From: an uncultured Pelagibacteraceae bacterium
GTDB lineage: Bacteria; Pseudomonadota; Alphaproteobacteria; Pelagibacterales; Pelagibacteraceae
Direction of reading: 5' to 3'
DNA: 64,000 nucleotides
NCBI GenBank assembly: GCA_902525355.1
Contig: CABZGO010000006.1
Location: 1 to 64,000, forward strand
This document shows, piece by piece, positions 1-11,224 of the stretch. Position numbers and translations under genes: made by a program. The number at the start of each line of letters is the position of its first letter. Position 1 is the stretch's first letter. The notes under the pieces were generated by a model. That model had not been told where the DNA came from, ran no database searches, and was given only the letters and a program-made list of their open reading frames with translations.

Positions 1-308
1 CCAAACAAACAAATTGAATTAGCCTTTGAATTTATTAAAGAAGAAATCATTGGATCGTTTTCAGCGCTATGATCAGATTTTTTGGTCATTCCAAAGGCAG
101 TTAATATTGAATGATGAAATGAATGTTTTTTATTAAAAAATTCAGTATCAGTAGGGTTTGCTCCTGGCCACCCACCTTCAATGTAATCAACACCAAGATT
201 ATCTAATGCTAAAGATATTTTTTCTTTGTCGTCTAAGGAAAAGTCAACACCTTGAGTTTGTGCACCATCCCGCAAAGTAGTATCAAATATGTATATTTTG
301 TCTGACAT
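1..308 (-). CDS. cimA: (R)-citramalate synthase / 2-isopropylmalate synthase-like, 5' part of gene only (runs off window start)
   Basis: Reverse-strand translation from ATG at 308: MSDKIYIFDTTLRDGAQTQGVDFSLDDKEKISLALDNLGVDYIEGGWPGANPTD, with the DTTLRDGxQ motif of the HMGL-like family. Open to the window edge; not in the ORF list. Confidence 0.85.
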   Translation of the reverse strand, partial: MSDKIYIFDTTLRDGAQTQGVDFSLDDKEKISLALDNLGVDYIEGGWPGANPTDTEFFNKKHSFHHSILTAFGMTKKSDHSAENDPMISSLINSKANSICLF

Positions 309-1670
309 TTATTTAAATTTCCACGAGGTTTTACCATCTTTATCCTCTATTTGAACTCCTTTTTCCAAAAGTTCATTGCGTATTTTATCAGCTAATTTGT
401 AATTTTTATTATCTCTAGCCTTATTTCGTTCTTTAATTTTAGTTTCAATAAAATCGTCATTTAAAATTGATTTATTTTTTTTAAAATTTTCCCATTCATC
501 TTTAGTTTCAGTTAATAATCCAACAAAATTACAAGCCGAGACAAACTTTTTTTTATCCTCAAGATTGCCTGATTGAGATTTCTCGAATAATTTATGAAGA
601 TTGGCAATATACTTTGGTGTATTTAAATCATCATACAAAGGTAAAAGATCATTATCAGAAATTAGTTTAGGCTTATCTAAACCAACATAACTTTTATACC
701 ATTTGTCGATTGTCTTTTGACTTTCGTCTAAAAGCTTATCGTTCCAATCTAAAGGCTGTCTGTACTGTGCGCTAATTAAAGCTAGTCTTAAAGTCTGGCC
801 ACTAACCTTCTTTTTAAAGTCGCTTATTTTTAAAATATTACCATGTGATTTTGCCATTTTTTCATTTGATAAGGTAATAAATCCATTATGTACCCAATAA
901 TTTGAAAAAACTTCAGTTTCATTAGCACATCGTGATTGAGCAATTTCATTTTCGTGATGTGGAAATATTAAATCTCTTCCCCCTCCATGAATATCAAACT
1001 TATCACCAAGATATTTTTTGGACATTACTGAACATTCTAAATGCCAGCCAGGGCGTCCTCTGCCCCAAGGTGACTCCCAACCAGGTTCGTCCTCTATGGA
1101 TGGTTTCCATAGAACAAAGTCTTCTTGTTTTTTTTTATTCTTAGTTTCTTCAACTCTTGATCCTGAAATTAATTCCTCTTGTTTTTTATTTGACAATTTT
1201 CCATAATCTTTAAACTTGCTAACTTCAAAATAAACATGTCTATTACTTTCATATGCAAAGTTTTTCTTAATTAAATTTTCAACCATGTTTATCATTAAAG
1301 TGATATTATTTGTGGCTCTAGGCTCAAAATTTGGTTTATCACAATTTAAGTATTCACAATCCTTATGAAATCTATTTGTAATATCCTCAGAGAGTTTTTT
1401 AATCGAAATTTTTTTATTTTTAGATGCTTCTATTATTTTGTCATCAATATCTGTGATATTTCTGACATAGGTAACGTTTTTATTACCATACTTACATTTA
1501 AGAACTTTAAATAGAATATCAAAAATTACTAAAGGTCTCGCGTTTCCAATATGTGGGTCATCATATACTGTTGGACCACAAACATACATTCTAATTTTTT
1601 TGTCATCAATAGGTACAAAAATTTCTTTTTTATTCGTTAAAGAATTAGATAAGAGAATATCTTTATTCAT
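309..1670 (-). CDS. cysS: cysteinyl-tRNA synthetase
   Basis: [18 protein letters not shown] (HIGH-type), [34 protein letters not shown] (KMSKS-type). Confidence 0.97.
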   Translation of the reverse strand: MNKDILLSNSLTNKKEIFVPIDDKKIRMYVCGPTVYDDPHIGNARPLVIFDILFKVLKCKYGNKNVTYVRNITDIDDKIIEASKNKKISIKKLSEDITNRFHKDCEYLNCDKPNFEPRATNNITLMINMVENLIKKNFAYESNRHVYFEVSKFKDYGKLSNKKQEELISGSRVEETKNKKKQEDFVLWKPSIEDEPGWESPWGRGRPGWHLECSVMSKKYLGDKFDIHGGGRDLIFPHHENEIAQSRCANETEVFSNYWVHNGFITLSNEKMAKSHGNILKISDFKKKVSGQTLRLALISAQYRQPLDWNDKLLDESQKTIDKWYKSYVGLDKPKLISDNDLLPLYDDLNTPKYIANLHKLFEKSQSGNLEDKKKFVSACNFVGLLTETKDEWENFKKNKSILNDDFIETKIKERNKARDNKNYKLADKIRNELLEKGVQIEDKDGKTSWKFK

Positions 1671-3329
1671 CTAACTCCAATTTCTAAATCCGCTAGTTAA
1701 TGGAAATCTTCTATCGCGGCCAAATGCTTTTGCAGTAACTTTTGGTCCTGGCGCAGATTGAAATCTTTTATACTCTGATCTAGCAAGTAATCGAGCAGTT
1801 TTTTCTACAACTTCTCTCTCAAATCCTTTTGAAATTATTTTCTCAACAGAGATTTCTTGTTCTACCAAGCTTTTAAGTATTTCATCCAAAATATCATATT
1901 CTGGTAGACTATCAGTATCCTTTTGATCATTTCTTAATTCTGCGGTTGGTGGTTTATTTATAATATTATCTGGGATTACTTGACCCTTAGGGCCTTTAAA
2001 TAAAGTTGAAAAGTTTTTATTTCGCCACTCACAAAGTTTAAATACATCGGTTTTCCAAACGTCTTTTATAGGTGCATATCCACCACACATGTCTCCATAT
2101 AAAGTTGAGTAACCAACCGCGTATTCAGATTTATTTCCTGTTGCAAGAACCATATATCCGTATCTATTAGATAAAGCCATTAATAAAAGTCCTCTTAATC
2201 TTGATTGAATATTTTCTTCGGTAATGCCTTTAGCAAAATTCGAGTCATTAAATTCTCCTAAGATTTTTTCAATAATTTTCATAGCTTCATTTATTTTTAA
2301 ATTTGAATAATTTATATTTAATAAACTTGCTGCTTTTTTTGCATCATTTAAGCTTTCATCTCCGGTATATGGACTAGGTAACATAATCGCTTGTACTGAA
2401 CTAGATCCAAATGCATCAGTTGCAATAGCAGCCACTAACGCTGAATCTATTCCTCCAGATAAGCCTAATAATACTCCTTTAAAATTATTATTGTTCACAT
2501 AATCCCTTAAGCCAACAACTAGAGCTTTATATAAACTTTCTTGCTTGGAAAATTTACTTTCAGTTTTACCTTTACCTTTCCATATTTCATTTTCTTTATT
2601 TAATTCAATTATAGAAATTTGTTCCTCAAATTCTAAAGATGAAAAAAATTTATTCCCGTTAGAGTTTAATCCAAACGATGAACCATCAAAAATTAACTCA
2701 TCTTGTCCACCTGTTCTATTTAAATAAATTAATGGTAAGTTAGTTTCATTAACTCTTTGAGTTGCAACAAGATCTCTTTCATTTTTTTTTTGAGTAGTAT
2801 AAGGGGAAGCGTTAATTGAAATAATTATTTCAGCACCTTTGCTTGATAAATTTTCCACTACATGCTTTTCCCATATATCTTCGCAAATTGGTAAACCGAA
2901 ATTTACATTTTTAATTTTTACGCAATCCTCTAATTTACCTTGACTAAAAATTCTTTGTTCATCAAAAACTCCAGTATTAGGCAACTCATACTTGTCTTTA
3001 ATTGTCAAAATTTTTCCATTTTCAATAACAAAAACTGAATTTCTTATTGAATTATTATATTTTCTTGGAGCTCCAAGGATAATTGAGGATTTATTATCTT
3101 TTGAAATTGTAACTAAACGTTCAATTCCGCCAGATACTGAATTTAAAAAATCTTCTCTTAAAACTAAATCATCGATAGGATAGCCAGAAACATAAAGCTC
3201 AGGGGCTACCAAAATATCAATATCGTTTTTTAACTTTGATCTAATTTTAATTAACTTTGAGATATTTTTTTCTACATCGCCCACTAATGGACTTAACTGC
3301 GCTAATGCGATTTTAATTTTATGGGTCAT
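1671..3329 (-). CDS. nadE: glutamine-dependent NAD+ synthetase
   Basis: N-terminal CN-hydrolase domain (LPICEDIWE) plus C-terminal NAD synthase domain (LLGLSGGIDSALVAAIATDA, TGNKSEYAVGYSTLYGDMCGGYAPIKD). Confidence 0.96.
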   Translation of the reverse strand: MTHKIKIALAQLSPLVGDVEKNISKLIKIRSKLKNDIDILVAPELYVSGYPIDDLVLREDFLNSVSGGIERLVTISKDNKSSIILGAPRKYNNSIRNSVFVIENGKILTIKDKYELPNTGVFDEQRIFSQGKLEDCVKIKNVNFGLPICEDIWEKHVVENLSSKGAEIIISINASPYTTQKKNERDLVATQRVNETNLPLIYLNRTGGQDELIFDGSSFGLNSNGNKFFSSLEFEEQISIIELNKENEIWKGKGKTESKFSKQESLYKALVVGLRDYVNNNNFKGVLLGLSGGIDSALVAAIATDAFGSSSVQAIMLPSPYTGDESLNDAKKAASLLNINYSNLKINEAMKIIEKILGEFNDSNFAKGITEENIQSRLRGLLLMALSNRYGYMVLATGNKSEYAVGYSTLYGDMCGGYAPIKDVWKTDVFKLCEWRNKNFSTLFKGPKGQVIPDNIINKPPTAELRNDQKDTDSLPEYDILDEILKSLVEQEISVEKIISKGFEREVVEKTARLLARSEYKRFQSAPGPKVTAKAFGRDRRFPLTSGFRNWS

Positions 3330-3411
3330 ATTTTAGATATAATCACTTTTAACAAATATAATAGTTTAATAAATTTCATGATGAACTCCTAATTTCAATG
3401 AAATTAAGAAT

Positions 3412-4791
3412 TTAAGAGGCTTCTTTAATTGAAGTTTTGGCGTAATTTGTATTTTTTTTAATTTCATCAGAAATTAAAAAAGCTAATTCTAATGCTTGAT
3501 TTGCGTTTAGTCTTGGATCACATTGAGTATGGTATCTACTTGATAAATCAGTATCTGATATTTTTTGAGCTCCACCAGTGCATTCTGTCACATTTTGACC
3601 TGTCATTTCAATGTGAAGACCGCCAGCATATGATCCCTCACTCTGATGAACTCCGAAGACATTTTTCACCTCATTTAACACATTATTAAACGGTCTTGTT
3701 TTAAATCCAGTTGATGATTTAATTGTATTTCCGTGCATGGGATCACAAGACCAGATAACGTTTATACCTTCTTTTTTGATACCTCTAATTAATTTAGGTA
3801 GATATTTTTCAACTTGATCATGACCAAATCTAGATATTAATGTAATTTTTCCCTTATCATTTTTTGGATTTATTTTTTCACAAATTTTTGCAATTTCCTC
3901 AGGTTCTGATGTTGGACCACATTTGATTCCTATTGGGTTTTCAATTCCTCTACAAAATTCTACATGACCACCATCAATTTGTCTCGTTCTATCACCTATC
4001 CAAAGAAAGTGGGCTGATGTATCATGATGCTCTCCAGTTGTTGAGTCTATTCTAGTCATAACTTCTTCAAATGGTAAATGTAACGCCTCATGAGATGTCC
4101 AGAAATTAACAGTATATAATCTTCTGTTGAAGTCAGATGTAATTCCACAAGCTTCCATAAATGCTAAGGCATCAGCTATTTTATCTTCTAATTCTTTAAA
4201 TTTTTTAGCCTGAGCTGCAGATTTAATGTATCCTAAATTCCACATATGAACATTTTTTAAATCTGCAAAACCACCGTTCGAAAAGGCTCTCAATAAATTT
4301 AAGGTTGAGGCTGATTGTGAATAGGCTCTAAATAATCTCTTTGGATCATAAGCTCTTCCTTTTTCAGTAAAATCTATAGAATTGATATTATCTCCTAAAT
4401 AACTTGGCAGCTCCATATCTCCAATTTTTTCGGTTGGTGCGCTTCTAGGTTTTGAAAATTGACCTGCAATTCTTCCTAGCTTAACTACAGGTAAAGATGC
4501 TGAGTAAGTCAATACTAATGACATCTGAAGCATTAGTTTAAAGTAATCTCTAATATTATCTGGATGAAATTCTGCAAAACTTTCAGCACAATCTCCTCCT
4601 TGCAATAAGAAAGCTTTTCCATCAACTACATTTGCTAATTGATCCTTAAGATGTCTTGTTTCTCCAGCAAAAACTAAAGGAGGAAAATTTTTTAATTTGT
4701 TTAAAACAATATTTAGTTCTTTTTCATCCTTATACTCAGGAATGTGTTTTACAGGATAATTTCTCCAACTATTTGCTTTCCATTTTTTCAT
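3412..4791 (-). CDS. 3-deoxy-7-phosphoheptulonate synthase, class II
   Basis: WRNYPVKHIPEYKD, LLQGGDCAESFAEF, KLGRIAGQFSKPRS, CDPMHGNT typical of class II DAHP synthase. Confidence 0.95.
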   Translation of the reverse strand: MKKWKANSWRNYPVKHIPEYKDEKELNIVLNKLKNFPPLVFAGETRHLKDQLANVVDGKAFLLQGGDCAESFAEFHPDNIRDYFKLMLQMSLVLTYSASLPVVKLGRIAGQFSKPRSAPTEKIGDMELPSYLGDNINSIDFTEKGRAYDPKRLFRAYSQSASTLNLLRAFSNGGFADLKNVHMWNLGYIKSAAQAKKFKELEDKIADALAFMEACGITSDFNRRLYTVNFWTSHEALHLPFEEVMTRIDSTTGEHHDTSAHFLWIGDRTRQIDGGHVEFCRGIENPIGIKCGPTSEPEEIAKICEKINPKNDKGKITLISRFGHDQVEKYLPKLIRGIKKEGINVIWSCDPMHGNTIKSSTGFKTRPFNNVLNEVKNVFGVHQSEGSYAGGLHIEMTGQNVTECTGGAQKISDTDLSSRYHTQCDPRLNANQALELAFLISDEIKKNTNYAKTSIKEAS

Positions 4792-4872
4792 AATACAATC
4801 TCAAGATGTATATATATCTGATTTTAATTAAAAAAAGTAATTTTTTGATTAATTTAAATTTTTATGAATAAT

Positions 4873-5595
4873 TTAAGTATAACTTGTAATTTTGAAAGCA
4901 ATTATTCCAAGAATTTCTCTAAAAAAAGTATTAAATTTTGAAAGATTATTAGTTACATCAAAAACCTGGTAACTATTCAGTAAAGGTGTTGTTGATCCTG
5001 AGATAGGATTGACTGGGTAAGGTATGACGTTTACTCCTTGTTTTTCAGCAATCATCATAGATCTTTTCATGTGATAAGCAGATGTAATAAGAACTGTCTC
5101 TGAGTATTTTAAATTTAATTCTTTAATTTCTTTAAAATTTTCAATTGTATTCCTTGATTTACCAATAAAATTTATACGATCCATATCAAAATTAAGGTCA
5201 TAATAAAATTTTTTTGCAATGGTAAGATCATCATTGTTAATATCTTTAATTAAATAAGCATTTCCACCAACGTAAAAAATTTTTGCGTCTGGGTATTGAT
5301 AAGCTAAACTAATTGAAGCTATTATCCTGTCGTCAGCTCCAGACAATACTAAAATGTTTTTTATATTTTTATATTCTTTTTTAAATATGAAATCTTTTTC
5401 AAGATATTTAATACCTAATGAACCTGTAGGCAAAAAAGAAATTATTATTATTAGAAAAATATTTAGACTTAATATTTTTAAGAAAATTTTTCTTTTACTA
5501 ATGAGGTAATAAATAAATAAAATTCCTAAAATTATAAATAAAAAATTTGTTGGGTTTAATAAAGGACCCAAGAATTTTGATAAGTAATAATACAA
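4873..5595 (-). CDS. YdcF/ElyC/SanA family (DUF218) membrane protein
   Basis: Two N-terminal TM segments, then ILVLSGADDR, ARNTIEN-like (SRNTIENFKEI) and LITSAYHMKRSMMIAEKQG typical of DUF218. Confidence 0.85.
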   Translation of the reverse strand: MYYYLSKFLGPLLNPTNFLFIILGILFIYYLISKRKIFLKILSLNIFLIIIISFLPTGSLGIKYLEKDFIFKKEYKNIKNILVLSGADDRIIASISLAYQYPDAKIFYVGGNAYLIKDINNDDLTIAKKFYYDLNFDMDRINFIGKSRNTIENFKEIKELNLKYSETVLITSAYHMKRSMMIAEKQGVNVIPYPVNPISGSTTPLLNSYQVFDVTNNLSKFNTFFREILGIIAFKITSYT

Positions 5596-5596
5596 G

Positions 5597-7417
5597 TTAT
5601 TCTACTGTTACGGATTTAGCTAGGTTTCTCGGCTTATCAATATCATAACCTTTTTCCAAAGCTGAATAAAAAGCCAATTTTTGTAAAGGAATAGTTGTTA
5701 AAAATGGTACCAACTCATCGTTTAATTTATCAACTTCAATTTGCTCCCAAATGTTTTCGGAAATTATTTCATCCTTATTTTTATTTGTAATTAACAATAC
5801 CTTCGCTCCACGCGCAATAACTTCCTGCATATTAGACATTGTCTTTAAATAGTGCTCATCTCTTGGCGCTATAACCACAACTGGCATTCCCTCTTCAATC
5901 AAAGCTAAAGGACCATGTTTCATCTCACCTGCTGGATAACCTTCTGCATGAACATAAGCTAACTCTTTTAATTTTAATGCACCTTCTAATGCAATTGGAA
6001 AAGAATAACCTCTTCCTAAAAACATACATCCTTTAGCATTTGCAAAAACTTTACCAATTTTAAGAAGTTTGTGATCTAATTTAAGAGTTTTTTTTGCAGA
6101 ATTAGACAATGATAATAAATTTTTAATCTTTGACTGATATATTTTCTTTGTAATTTTTTTCTGGTCAAAAGAAATCTTCAAGGATAATACATAAAGCACT
6201 AACATTTGCCCAAGAAAAGCTTTAGTAGATGCTACTCCTATTTCTTGTCCACAATATATAGGTAAAACTAAGTCAGAGTCTCTCGCTATTGAGCTTTCTA
6301 CAACATTCACAACAGCACAGGTTTTCATTTTATTTTTCTTACACAGTTCTAAAGCAGCATACGTGTCAGCAGTTTCTCCAGATTGGGATACGAATACATA
6401 TAAACAATCTTTTTTAAATCTTACTTTTCTGTACCTAAACTCTGAGGCTATATCTGTACTTACATCTAAATTTGTATTTTGCTCTAACCAATATTTTGCA
6501 ACCAAGCATGAATGGTAGGCTGTTCCACAACCAATCAATACAATTGATTTTAAAGAGCTTATCTTCCATGGAAAATTATATATATTTATTTGATTGTTAT
6601 ATTTATCCACGTATTCGTTTATACAGTCATTGATAGTCGAAGGCTGTTCATCTATCTCTTTTTCCATAAAATATTTATAGTCGCCTTTGTCATAATTAAA
6701 CTCTTCTTGAGAAAGATTCATTACTTCTTTGTTTATTTTTACTCCATTTCCCTCAAAAAATTGAATTTGATCTCTTTTGATTATACAAAATTCACCATCA
6801 TCTAAATATGTGATTTTATTAGTCATAGATTTTAGAGCATAAGAGTCTGAACCAAGATAATTTTCGTTTGGACCATATCCAACTGCCAAAGGAGAACCTC
6901 TTCTTGCACCAATAATTAGATCATTTCTATTTTTAAAAATGATTCCTAAGGCAAAACTTCCATGAAGTTTTTTCAAAACTTTAATAATAGTATCTTTGAG
7001 TGAATTTTTTTTTAAGTAATCAGTAACAAGATGGGCAATTACTTCGGTATCAGTTTGTGATTTAAATATGTAACCTTTTTTTTCTAAAAATTTTTTTAAA
7101 ATAGTAGAATTTTCAATAATACCATTATGAACAACCGAAACTTGTTCTGATGAATGTGGATGAGCATTAATTTTACTCGGCTTTCCATGTGTTGCCCATC
7201 TAACATGACCAATACCAATATCTCCCTTAAGATTAAATTTTGATATATCTTTTTCTAATACATCAACTCTTCCCTCGCACTTTACCTCATTAATACTTCC
7301 ATCAACTAGTGTTGCTATTCCAGCAGAGTCATATCCTCTATATTCAAGTTTTTTAAGTGAATTTACTATTCTACTTGAAACTTCATTAGAACTGATTATT
7401 CCGATTATTCCACACAT
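5597..7417 (-). CDS. glmS: glutamine--fructose-6-phosphate aminotransferase (isomerizing)
   Basis: MCGIIGIIS N-terminal Cys; SIS domains; C-terminal KPRNLAKSVTVE. Confidence 0.98.
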   Translation of the reverse strand: MCGIIGIISSNEVSSRIVNSLKKLEYRGYDSAGIATLVDGSINEVKCEGRVDVLEKDISKFNLKGDIGIGHVRWATHGKPSKINAHPHSSEQVSVVHNGIIENSTILKKFLEKKGYIFKSQTDTEVIAHLVTDYLKKNSLKDTIIKVLKKLHGSFALGIIFKNRNDLIIGARRGSPLAVGYGPNENYLGSDSYALKSMTNKITYLDDGEFCIIKRDQIQFFEGNGVKINKEVMNLSQEEFNYDKGDYKYFMEKEIDEQPSTINDCINEYVDKYNNQINIYNFPWKISSLKSIVLIGCGTAYHSCLVAKYWLEQNTNLDVSTDIASEFRYRKVRFKKDCLYVFVSQSGETADTYAALELCKKNKMKTCAVVNVVESSIARDSDLVLPIYCGQEIGVASTKAFLGQMLVLYVLSLKISFDQKKITKKIYQSKIKNLLSLSNSAKKTLKLDHKLLKIGKVFANAKGCMFLGRGYSFPIALEGALKLKELAYVHAEGYPAGEMKHGPLALIEEGMPVVVIAPRDEHYLKTMSNMQEVIARGAKVLLITNKNKDEIISENIWEQIEVDKLNDELVPFLTTIPLQKLAFYSALEKGYDIDKPRNLAKSVTVE

Positions 7418-8038
7418 TTATTTTTTTCTTTTATAATTTTTAAGTTCAACTTGTTTAGCCCTTGTTAAAGCTAATGAATTTCCAGTCACTTTTTTTGTAA
7501 TTACTGATCCTGCGCCAACTGTACTTTTTTTTTCAAGCTTAATTGGGGCAACTAGTGATGAATTTGATCCAACAAATACCTCATCACCAATTGTTGTTTT
7601 ACTTTTTTTGATGCCATCGTAATTACATGTAATTGTACCTGCACCAATATTTACTTTTTTACCTACGTTTGAGTCACCTATATAAGAAAGGTGATTTAAT
7701 TTAGAGTCTTTACCTATAATACTTTTTTTTACCTCAACAAAATTTCCAACCTTAGATCCTGATTTAAGAACTGTTCCTGGTCTTAATCTTGCATATGGTC
7801 CAATATTTACATTATTTTCAATTTTCACTCCTTCTAAATGAGAGAAAGATAGAATTCTTACATTGTTTCCTATTGACACATTATCAGCAATTACAACGTA
7901 TGGTTCTATAGTTACATTTTTTCCAATTTTTGTATTTTTAGAAAAAAAAACTGTATCAGGTGCAATCATTTTGACACCTTTTTTAAGAAATTTATTTCTT
8001 AACTTTAATTGAATATTTATTAATTTTTTTTGTTTCAT
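7418..8038 (-). CDS. GlmU-like glucosamine-1-phosphate N-acetyltransferase domain (left-handed beta-helix) lacking the N-terminal uridylyltransferase domain
   Basis: GPYARLRPGTVL, VGNFVEVKKS, LSYIGDSNVGKKVNIGAGTITCNYDG, GSNSSLVAPI correspond to the C-terminal half of GlmU; ORF only 206 aa; immediately downstream-coupled to glmS on the same strand. Confidence 0.88.
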   Translation of the reverse strand: MKQKKLINIQLKLRNKFLKKGVKMIAPDTVFFSKNTKIGKNVTIEPYVVIADNVSIGNNVRILSFSHLEGVKIENNVNIGPYARLRPGTVLKSGSKVGNFVEVKKSIIGKDSKLNHLSYIGDSNVGKKVNIGAGTITCNYDGIKKSKTTIGDEVFVGSNSSLVAPIKLEKKSTVGAGSVITKKVTGNSLALTRAKQVELKNYKRKK

Positions 8039-8106
8039 TTGATATTTTTATATATTTGGGTATTAGTTTAATTAATTCACAATATATTTCTTAATAATAC
8101 TTTTAA

Positions 8107-8772
8107 ATGACGCAAAAATTTACCATTCTTTTTGATCTAGATGGCACCTTGATTGATACTGCTCCAGATTTAATTCGTGCACATAATCATGTTATGAAAA
8201 AATTTGGATATCCAACAAAAACTTTGGGTGAATTAAAAAATGCTGTTGGCAGAGGTGCAAAAGCAATGATGGCAAAAGCTAACGGTCAATGGAAATGGTT
8301 TGATGAAAAAATTCAAAACGAAATGACAAATGAATTTTTATCTTATTATGGAGAAAATATATACCATGAAAGTAAGTTAATAAATGGGGTAAAGGAATTT
8401 TTAAATTGGTGTAAAAAAGAAAATATTTCTATGGCAGTATGTACTAATAAAACTGAACATTTAGCAGTTGATCTTTTAAAAAAAATTGGAATTTATGATT
8501 ACTTTGAATATGTTGCTGGATACAATACTTTTGAATATTGTAAACCAGATCCAAGACATTTGACTACTATTATTGAAATTTTGGATGGTGACATAAATAA
8601 ATCACTTATGATTGGGGATAGTGAAACAGATGCAAACGCAGCTAAAGCCGCAGAAATTCCAATAATTTTGCTAAAATATGGATATACTGAAAAGAAATCT
8701 AGTGAAATATATCATAATCACTTAGTTAAAGATTTCGTGGGTATTGAGAAAATTATAAATGAATATCTTTAA
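8107..8772 (+). CDS. gph: HAD-family phosphoglycolate phosphatase
   Basis: FDLDGTLIDTAPDL, CKPDPRHL, MIGDSETDANAA. Confidence 0.88.
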   Translation: MTQKFTILFDLDGTLIDTAPDLIRAHNHVMKKFGYPTKTLGELKNAVGRGAKAMMAKANGQWKWFDEKIQNEMTNEFLSYYGENIYHESKLINGVKEFLNWCKKENISMAVCTNKTEHLAVDLLKKIGIYDYFEYVAGYNTFEYCKPDPRHLTTIIEILDGDINKSLMIGDSETDANAAKAAEIPIILLKYGYTEKKSSEIYHNHLVKDFVGIEKIINEYL

Positions 8773-8824
8773 TATTGATTAATTTATTTTAACTATTAAA
8801 ACAAAATCAAAGCTAGGAGACATT

Positions 8825-10327
8825 TTGCTGTTAAACACTGTTAAAGTATACCCGTCAAAAATTAACTTTCCAAAGAAAAGGCAACTTGCATGGAAAATTG
8901 CAGAAATTGCAAGTGATAATTCAAAGTTAAATAAAGACTCAATAGAAATGGTTATCAATAGAATAATTGATAATGCATCAGTTGCTATTGCATCATTAAA
9001 CAGAAAACCAGTAATATCTGCTAGGGAAATGGCTAAAGGTCATTTAAGAAAGTCAGGATCAACCCTATTTGGTGTAAATTCTAAAATGAAATTTGATGCT
9101 GAGTGGGCAGCCTGGGCAAATGGAACTGCTGTTAGAGAATTAGATTTTCACGATACTTTTTTGGCAGCTGATTATAGCCATCCAGGTGATAACATTCCTC
9201 CTATACTAGCTGTTGGTGAAAAGCTTAAAAAAAGTGGAGTAGACCTTCTAAGAGGAATTATTACAGCTTATGAAGTTCAAGTTAATTTAGTTAAAGGAAT
9301 TTGCCTACATAAACATAAAATAGATCACATCGCACATTTAGGACCAAGTGTTGCTGCTGGAATTGGTTCTATGTTAAAATTAAATACAGAAACAATATAT
9401 CAAGCTGTTCAACAAGCTCTTCATGTAACAATTTCTACTCGTCAATCTAGAAAGGGTGAAATTTCGAGCTGGAAAGCTTATGCGCCCGCACATGCAGGTA
9501 AATTAGCAATAGAAGCAGTTGATAGAGCTATGAGAGGTGAAGGTGCTCCTAGTCCCATCTATGAGGGAGAAGATAGTGTTATTGCTAGAATACTAGATGG
9601 AAAAAATGCAAAATATAATGTTCCATTGCCTAAAAAGAATGAGTCTAAAAAAGCTATTCTAGAAACTTATACAAAGGAATATTCAGCTGAGTATCAAGCC
9701 CAAGCACTGATAGATCTTGGTAAGAAATTAAATAAAAAAATTTCCGATTTAAAAAATATAAAAAAAATTGATATTTACACTAGCCATCACACACATTTTG
9801 TAATTGGAACTGGAGCAAATGATCCGCAAAAAATGGATCCAAATGCCTCAAGAGAAACATTAGATCACTCAATTATGTATATATTCGCTGTGGCTTTAGA
9901 GGATGCGGATTGGCATCATGTAAAATCTTACACAAAAGCAAGAGCAAATAAGAAAAGTACTATAAAAATATGGAAATCGATAACTACTCACGAAGATAAA
10001 AAATGGACAAAAAAATATCATCATCCTGATCCGAAGAAGAAATCGTTTGGTGCAAAAGTAATCATTACCTTAAATAATGGTAAAAAAATATCTGAGGAGC
10101 TTGAAAGAGCTGATGCACATCCATATGGAGCAAGACCTTTTGAAAGAAAAGATTATATTAAGAAATTTTTAATTCTAACAAATAATATTATCTCGAAAGA
10201 AGAAAGTGATAGATTTTTAAAAACTGTTCAAAATTTAAAAAATTTAAAAAAAGGAAATCTAAATAAATTAAATATTGAAATAAGTAAAAATTACTTAAAG
10301 ACAAATAATAAGAAAGGTATTTTTTAA
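8825..10327 (+). CDS. prpD: MmgE/PrpD family 2-methylcitrate dehydratase (TTG start)
   Basis: PrpD-like sequence ([33 protein letters not shown]) directly followed by prpB and prpC. Confidence 0.92.
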   Translation: MLLNTVKVYPSKINFPKKRQLAWKIAEIASDNSKLNKDSIEMVINRIIDNASVAIASLNRKPVISAREMAKGHLRKSGSTLFGVNSKMKFDAEWAAWANGTAVRELDFHDTFLAADYSHPGDNIPPILAVGEKLKKSGVDLLRGIITAYEVQVNLVKGICLHKHKIDHIAHLGPSVAAGIGSMLKLNTETIYQAVQQALHVTISTRQSRKGEISSWKAYAPAHAGKLAIEAVDRAMRGEGAPSPIYEGEDSVIARILDGKNAKYNVPLPKKNESKKAILETYTKEYSAEYQAQALIDLGKKLNKKISDLKNIKKIDIYTSHHTHFVIGTGANDPQKMDPNASRETLDHSIMYIFAVALEDADWHHVKSYTKARANKKSTIKIWKSITTHEDKKWTKKYHHPDPKKKSFGAKVIITLNNGKKISEELERADAHPYGARPFERKDYIKKFLILTNNIISKEESDRFLKTVQNLKNLKKGNLNKLNIEISKNYLKTNNKKGIF

Positions 10328-11224
10328 ATGCATTTTGTTGAAAAGGATTTGACCCAGAAAAGAATAGATTTAGATACTAAACTTAAATCTAATAAAATTC
10401 TAAGAGTTCCGGGAGCTTATAATCCTTTAACTGCCAAGTTAATAGAAGAAATCGGTTATGATGCAGTCTACGTGTCTGGTGGTGTAATGGCTAATGATTT
10501 AGGCTTTCCAGATATTGGTTTAACAACTCTTCAAGATGTTAGTACAAGATCTTATTTAATTTCTAGAGTAACAAATCTACCAACAATTGTTGATATAGAT
10601 ACTGGATTTAAATCATGCAAAGAAACTATTGAAACATTTGAAGAATTTGGTGTTGCTGCTGTTCATTTAGAAGATCAAATAGAACAAAAAAGATGTGGTC
10701 ATTTAGATAATAAAGAACTCATTTCTAAAGAAAAGATGGTTTCTAAAATAAAAGAATGTGTAAGCGCTAAAAAAGATAAAAATTTCAAAATTATTGCTAG
10801 ATCTGATGCAAATAGTGTTGAAGGTATAAATAGTATGATTGACAGATGTAAAGCATATGTTGATGCAGGTGCTGAAGTAATATTTCCTGAAGCTTTGAAA
10901 GATGAAAAAGAGTTTGAATTAGTTAGAAAATCGCTTGATTGTTACCTTTTGGCTAACATGACAGAATTTGGAAAATCTAAATTACTTAATTATAAACAAT
11001 TACAAGATTTGGGATATAATATTGTTATTTATCCAGTTTCTACCCAAAGATTAGCAATGAAAAATGTAGAGGATGGTTTACGTGCTATTTTTGCTGATGG
11101 ACATCAAAATAACATTATTGATAAAATGCAAACGCGGAAAAGGTTATATGATTTAGTTGAATACGAAAAATATAATTCTTTAGACGAAAAGATTTATAAT
11201 TTTAATACAGATGGGCACGAATAA
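10328..11224 (+). CDS. prpB: methylisocitrate lyase
   Basis: ICL/PEPM family: VYVSGGVMAND, DIDTGFKS, HLEDQIEQKRCGHL (KRCGH catalytic motif). Confidence 0.95.
   Translation: MHFVEKDLTQKRIDLDTKLKSNKILRVPGAYNPLTAKLIEEIGYDAVYVSGGVMANDLGFPDIGLTTLQDVSTRSYLISRVTNLPTIVDIDTGFKSCKETIETFEEFGVAAVHLEDQIEQKRCGHLDNKELISKEKMVSKIKECVSAKKDKNFKIIARSDANSVEGINSMIDRCKAYVDAGAEVIFPEALKDEKEFELVRKSLDCYLLANMTEFGKSKLLNYKQLQDLGYNIVIYPVSTQRLAMKNVEDGLRAIFADGHQNNIIDKMQTRKRLYDLVEYEKYNSLDEKIYNFNTDGHE

Noticed and set aside
932-1206. Plus-strand ORFs 932-1144 and 1018-1206
   Set aside because: Fully antisense to the confidently assigned cysS; no family resemblance
2545-3183. Plus-strand ORFs inside nadE
   Set aside because: Antisense reading frames of a clear NAD synthetase gene
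3389-3408. AT-rich dyad (CTAATTTCAATGAAATTAAG) downstream of the DAHP synthase gene
   Set aside because: Stem made almost wholly of A/T pairs in an AT-rich background; expected by chance
3492-3689. Plus-strand ORF inside the DAHP synthase gene
   Set aside because: Antisense to a conserved enzyme, no supporting motif
6590-6805. Plus-strand hydrophobic ORF inside glmS
   Set aside because: Antisense artefact; AT-rich codons produce Phe/Ile/Leu-rich strings
8773-8824. Riboswitch upstream of prpD
   Set aside because: 52-nt leader is too short and AT-rich for a known riboswitch; no recognisable motif
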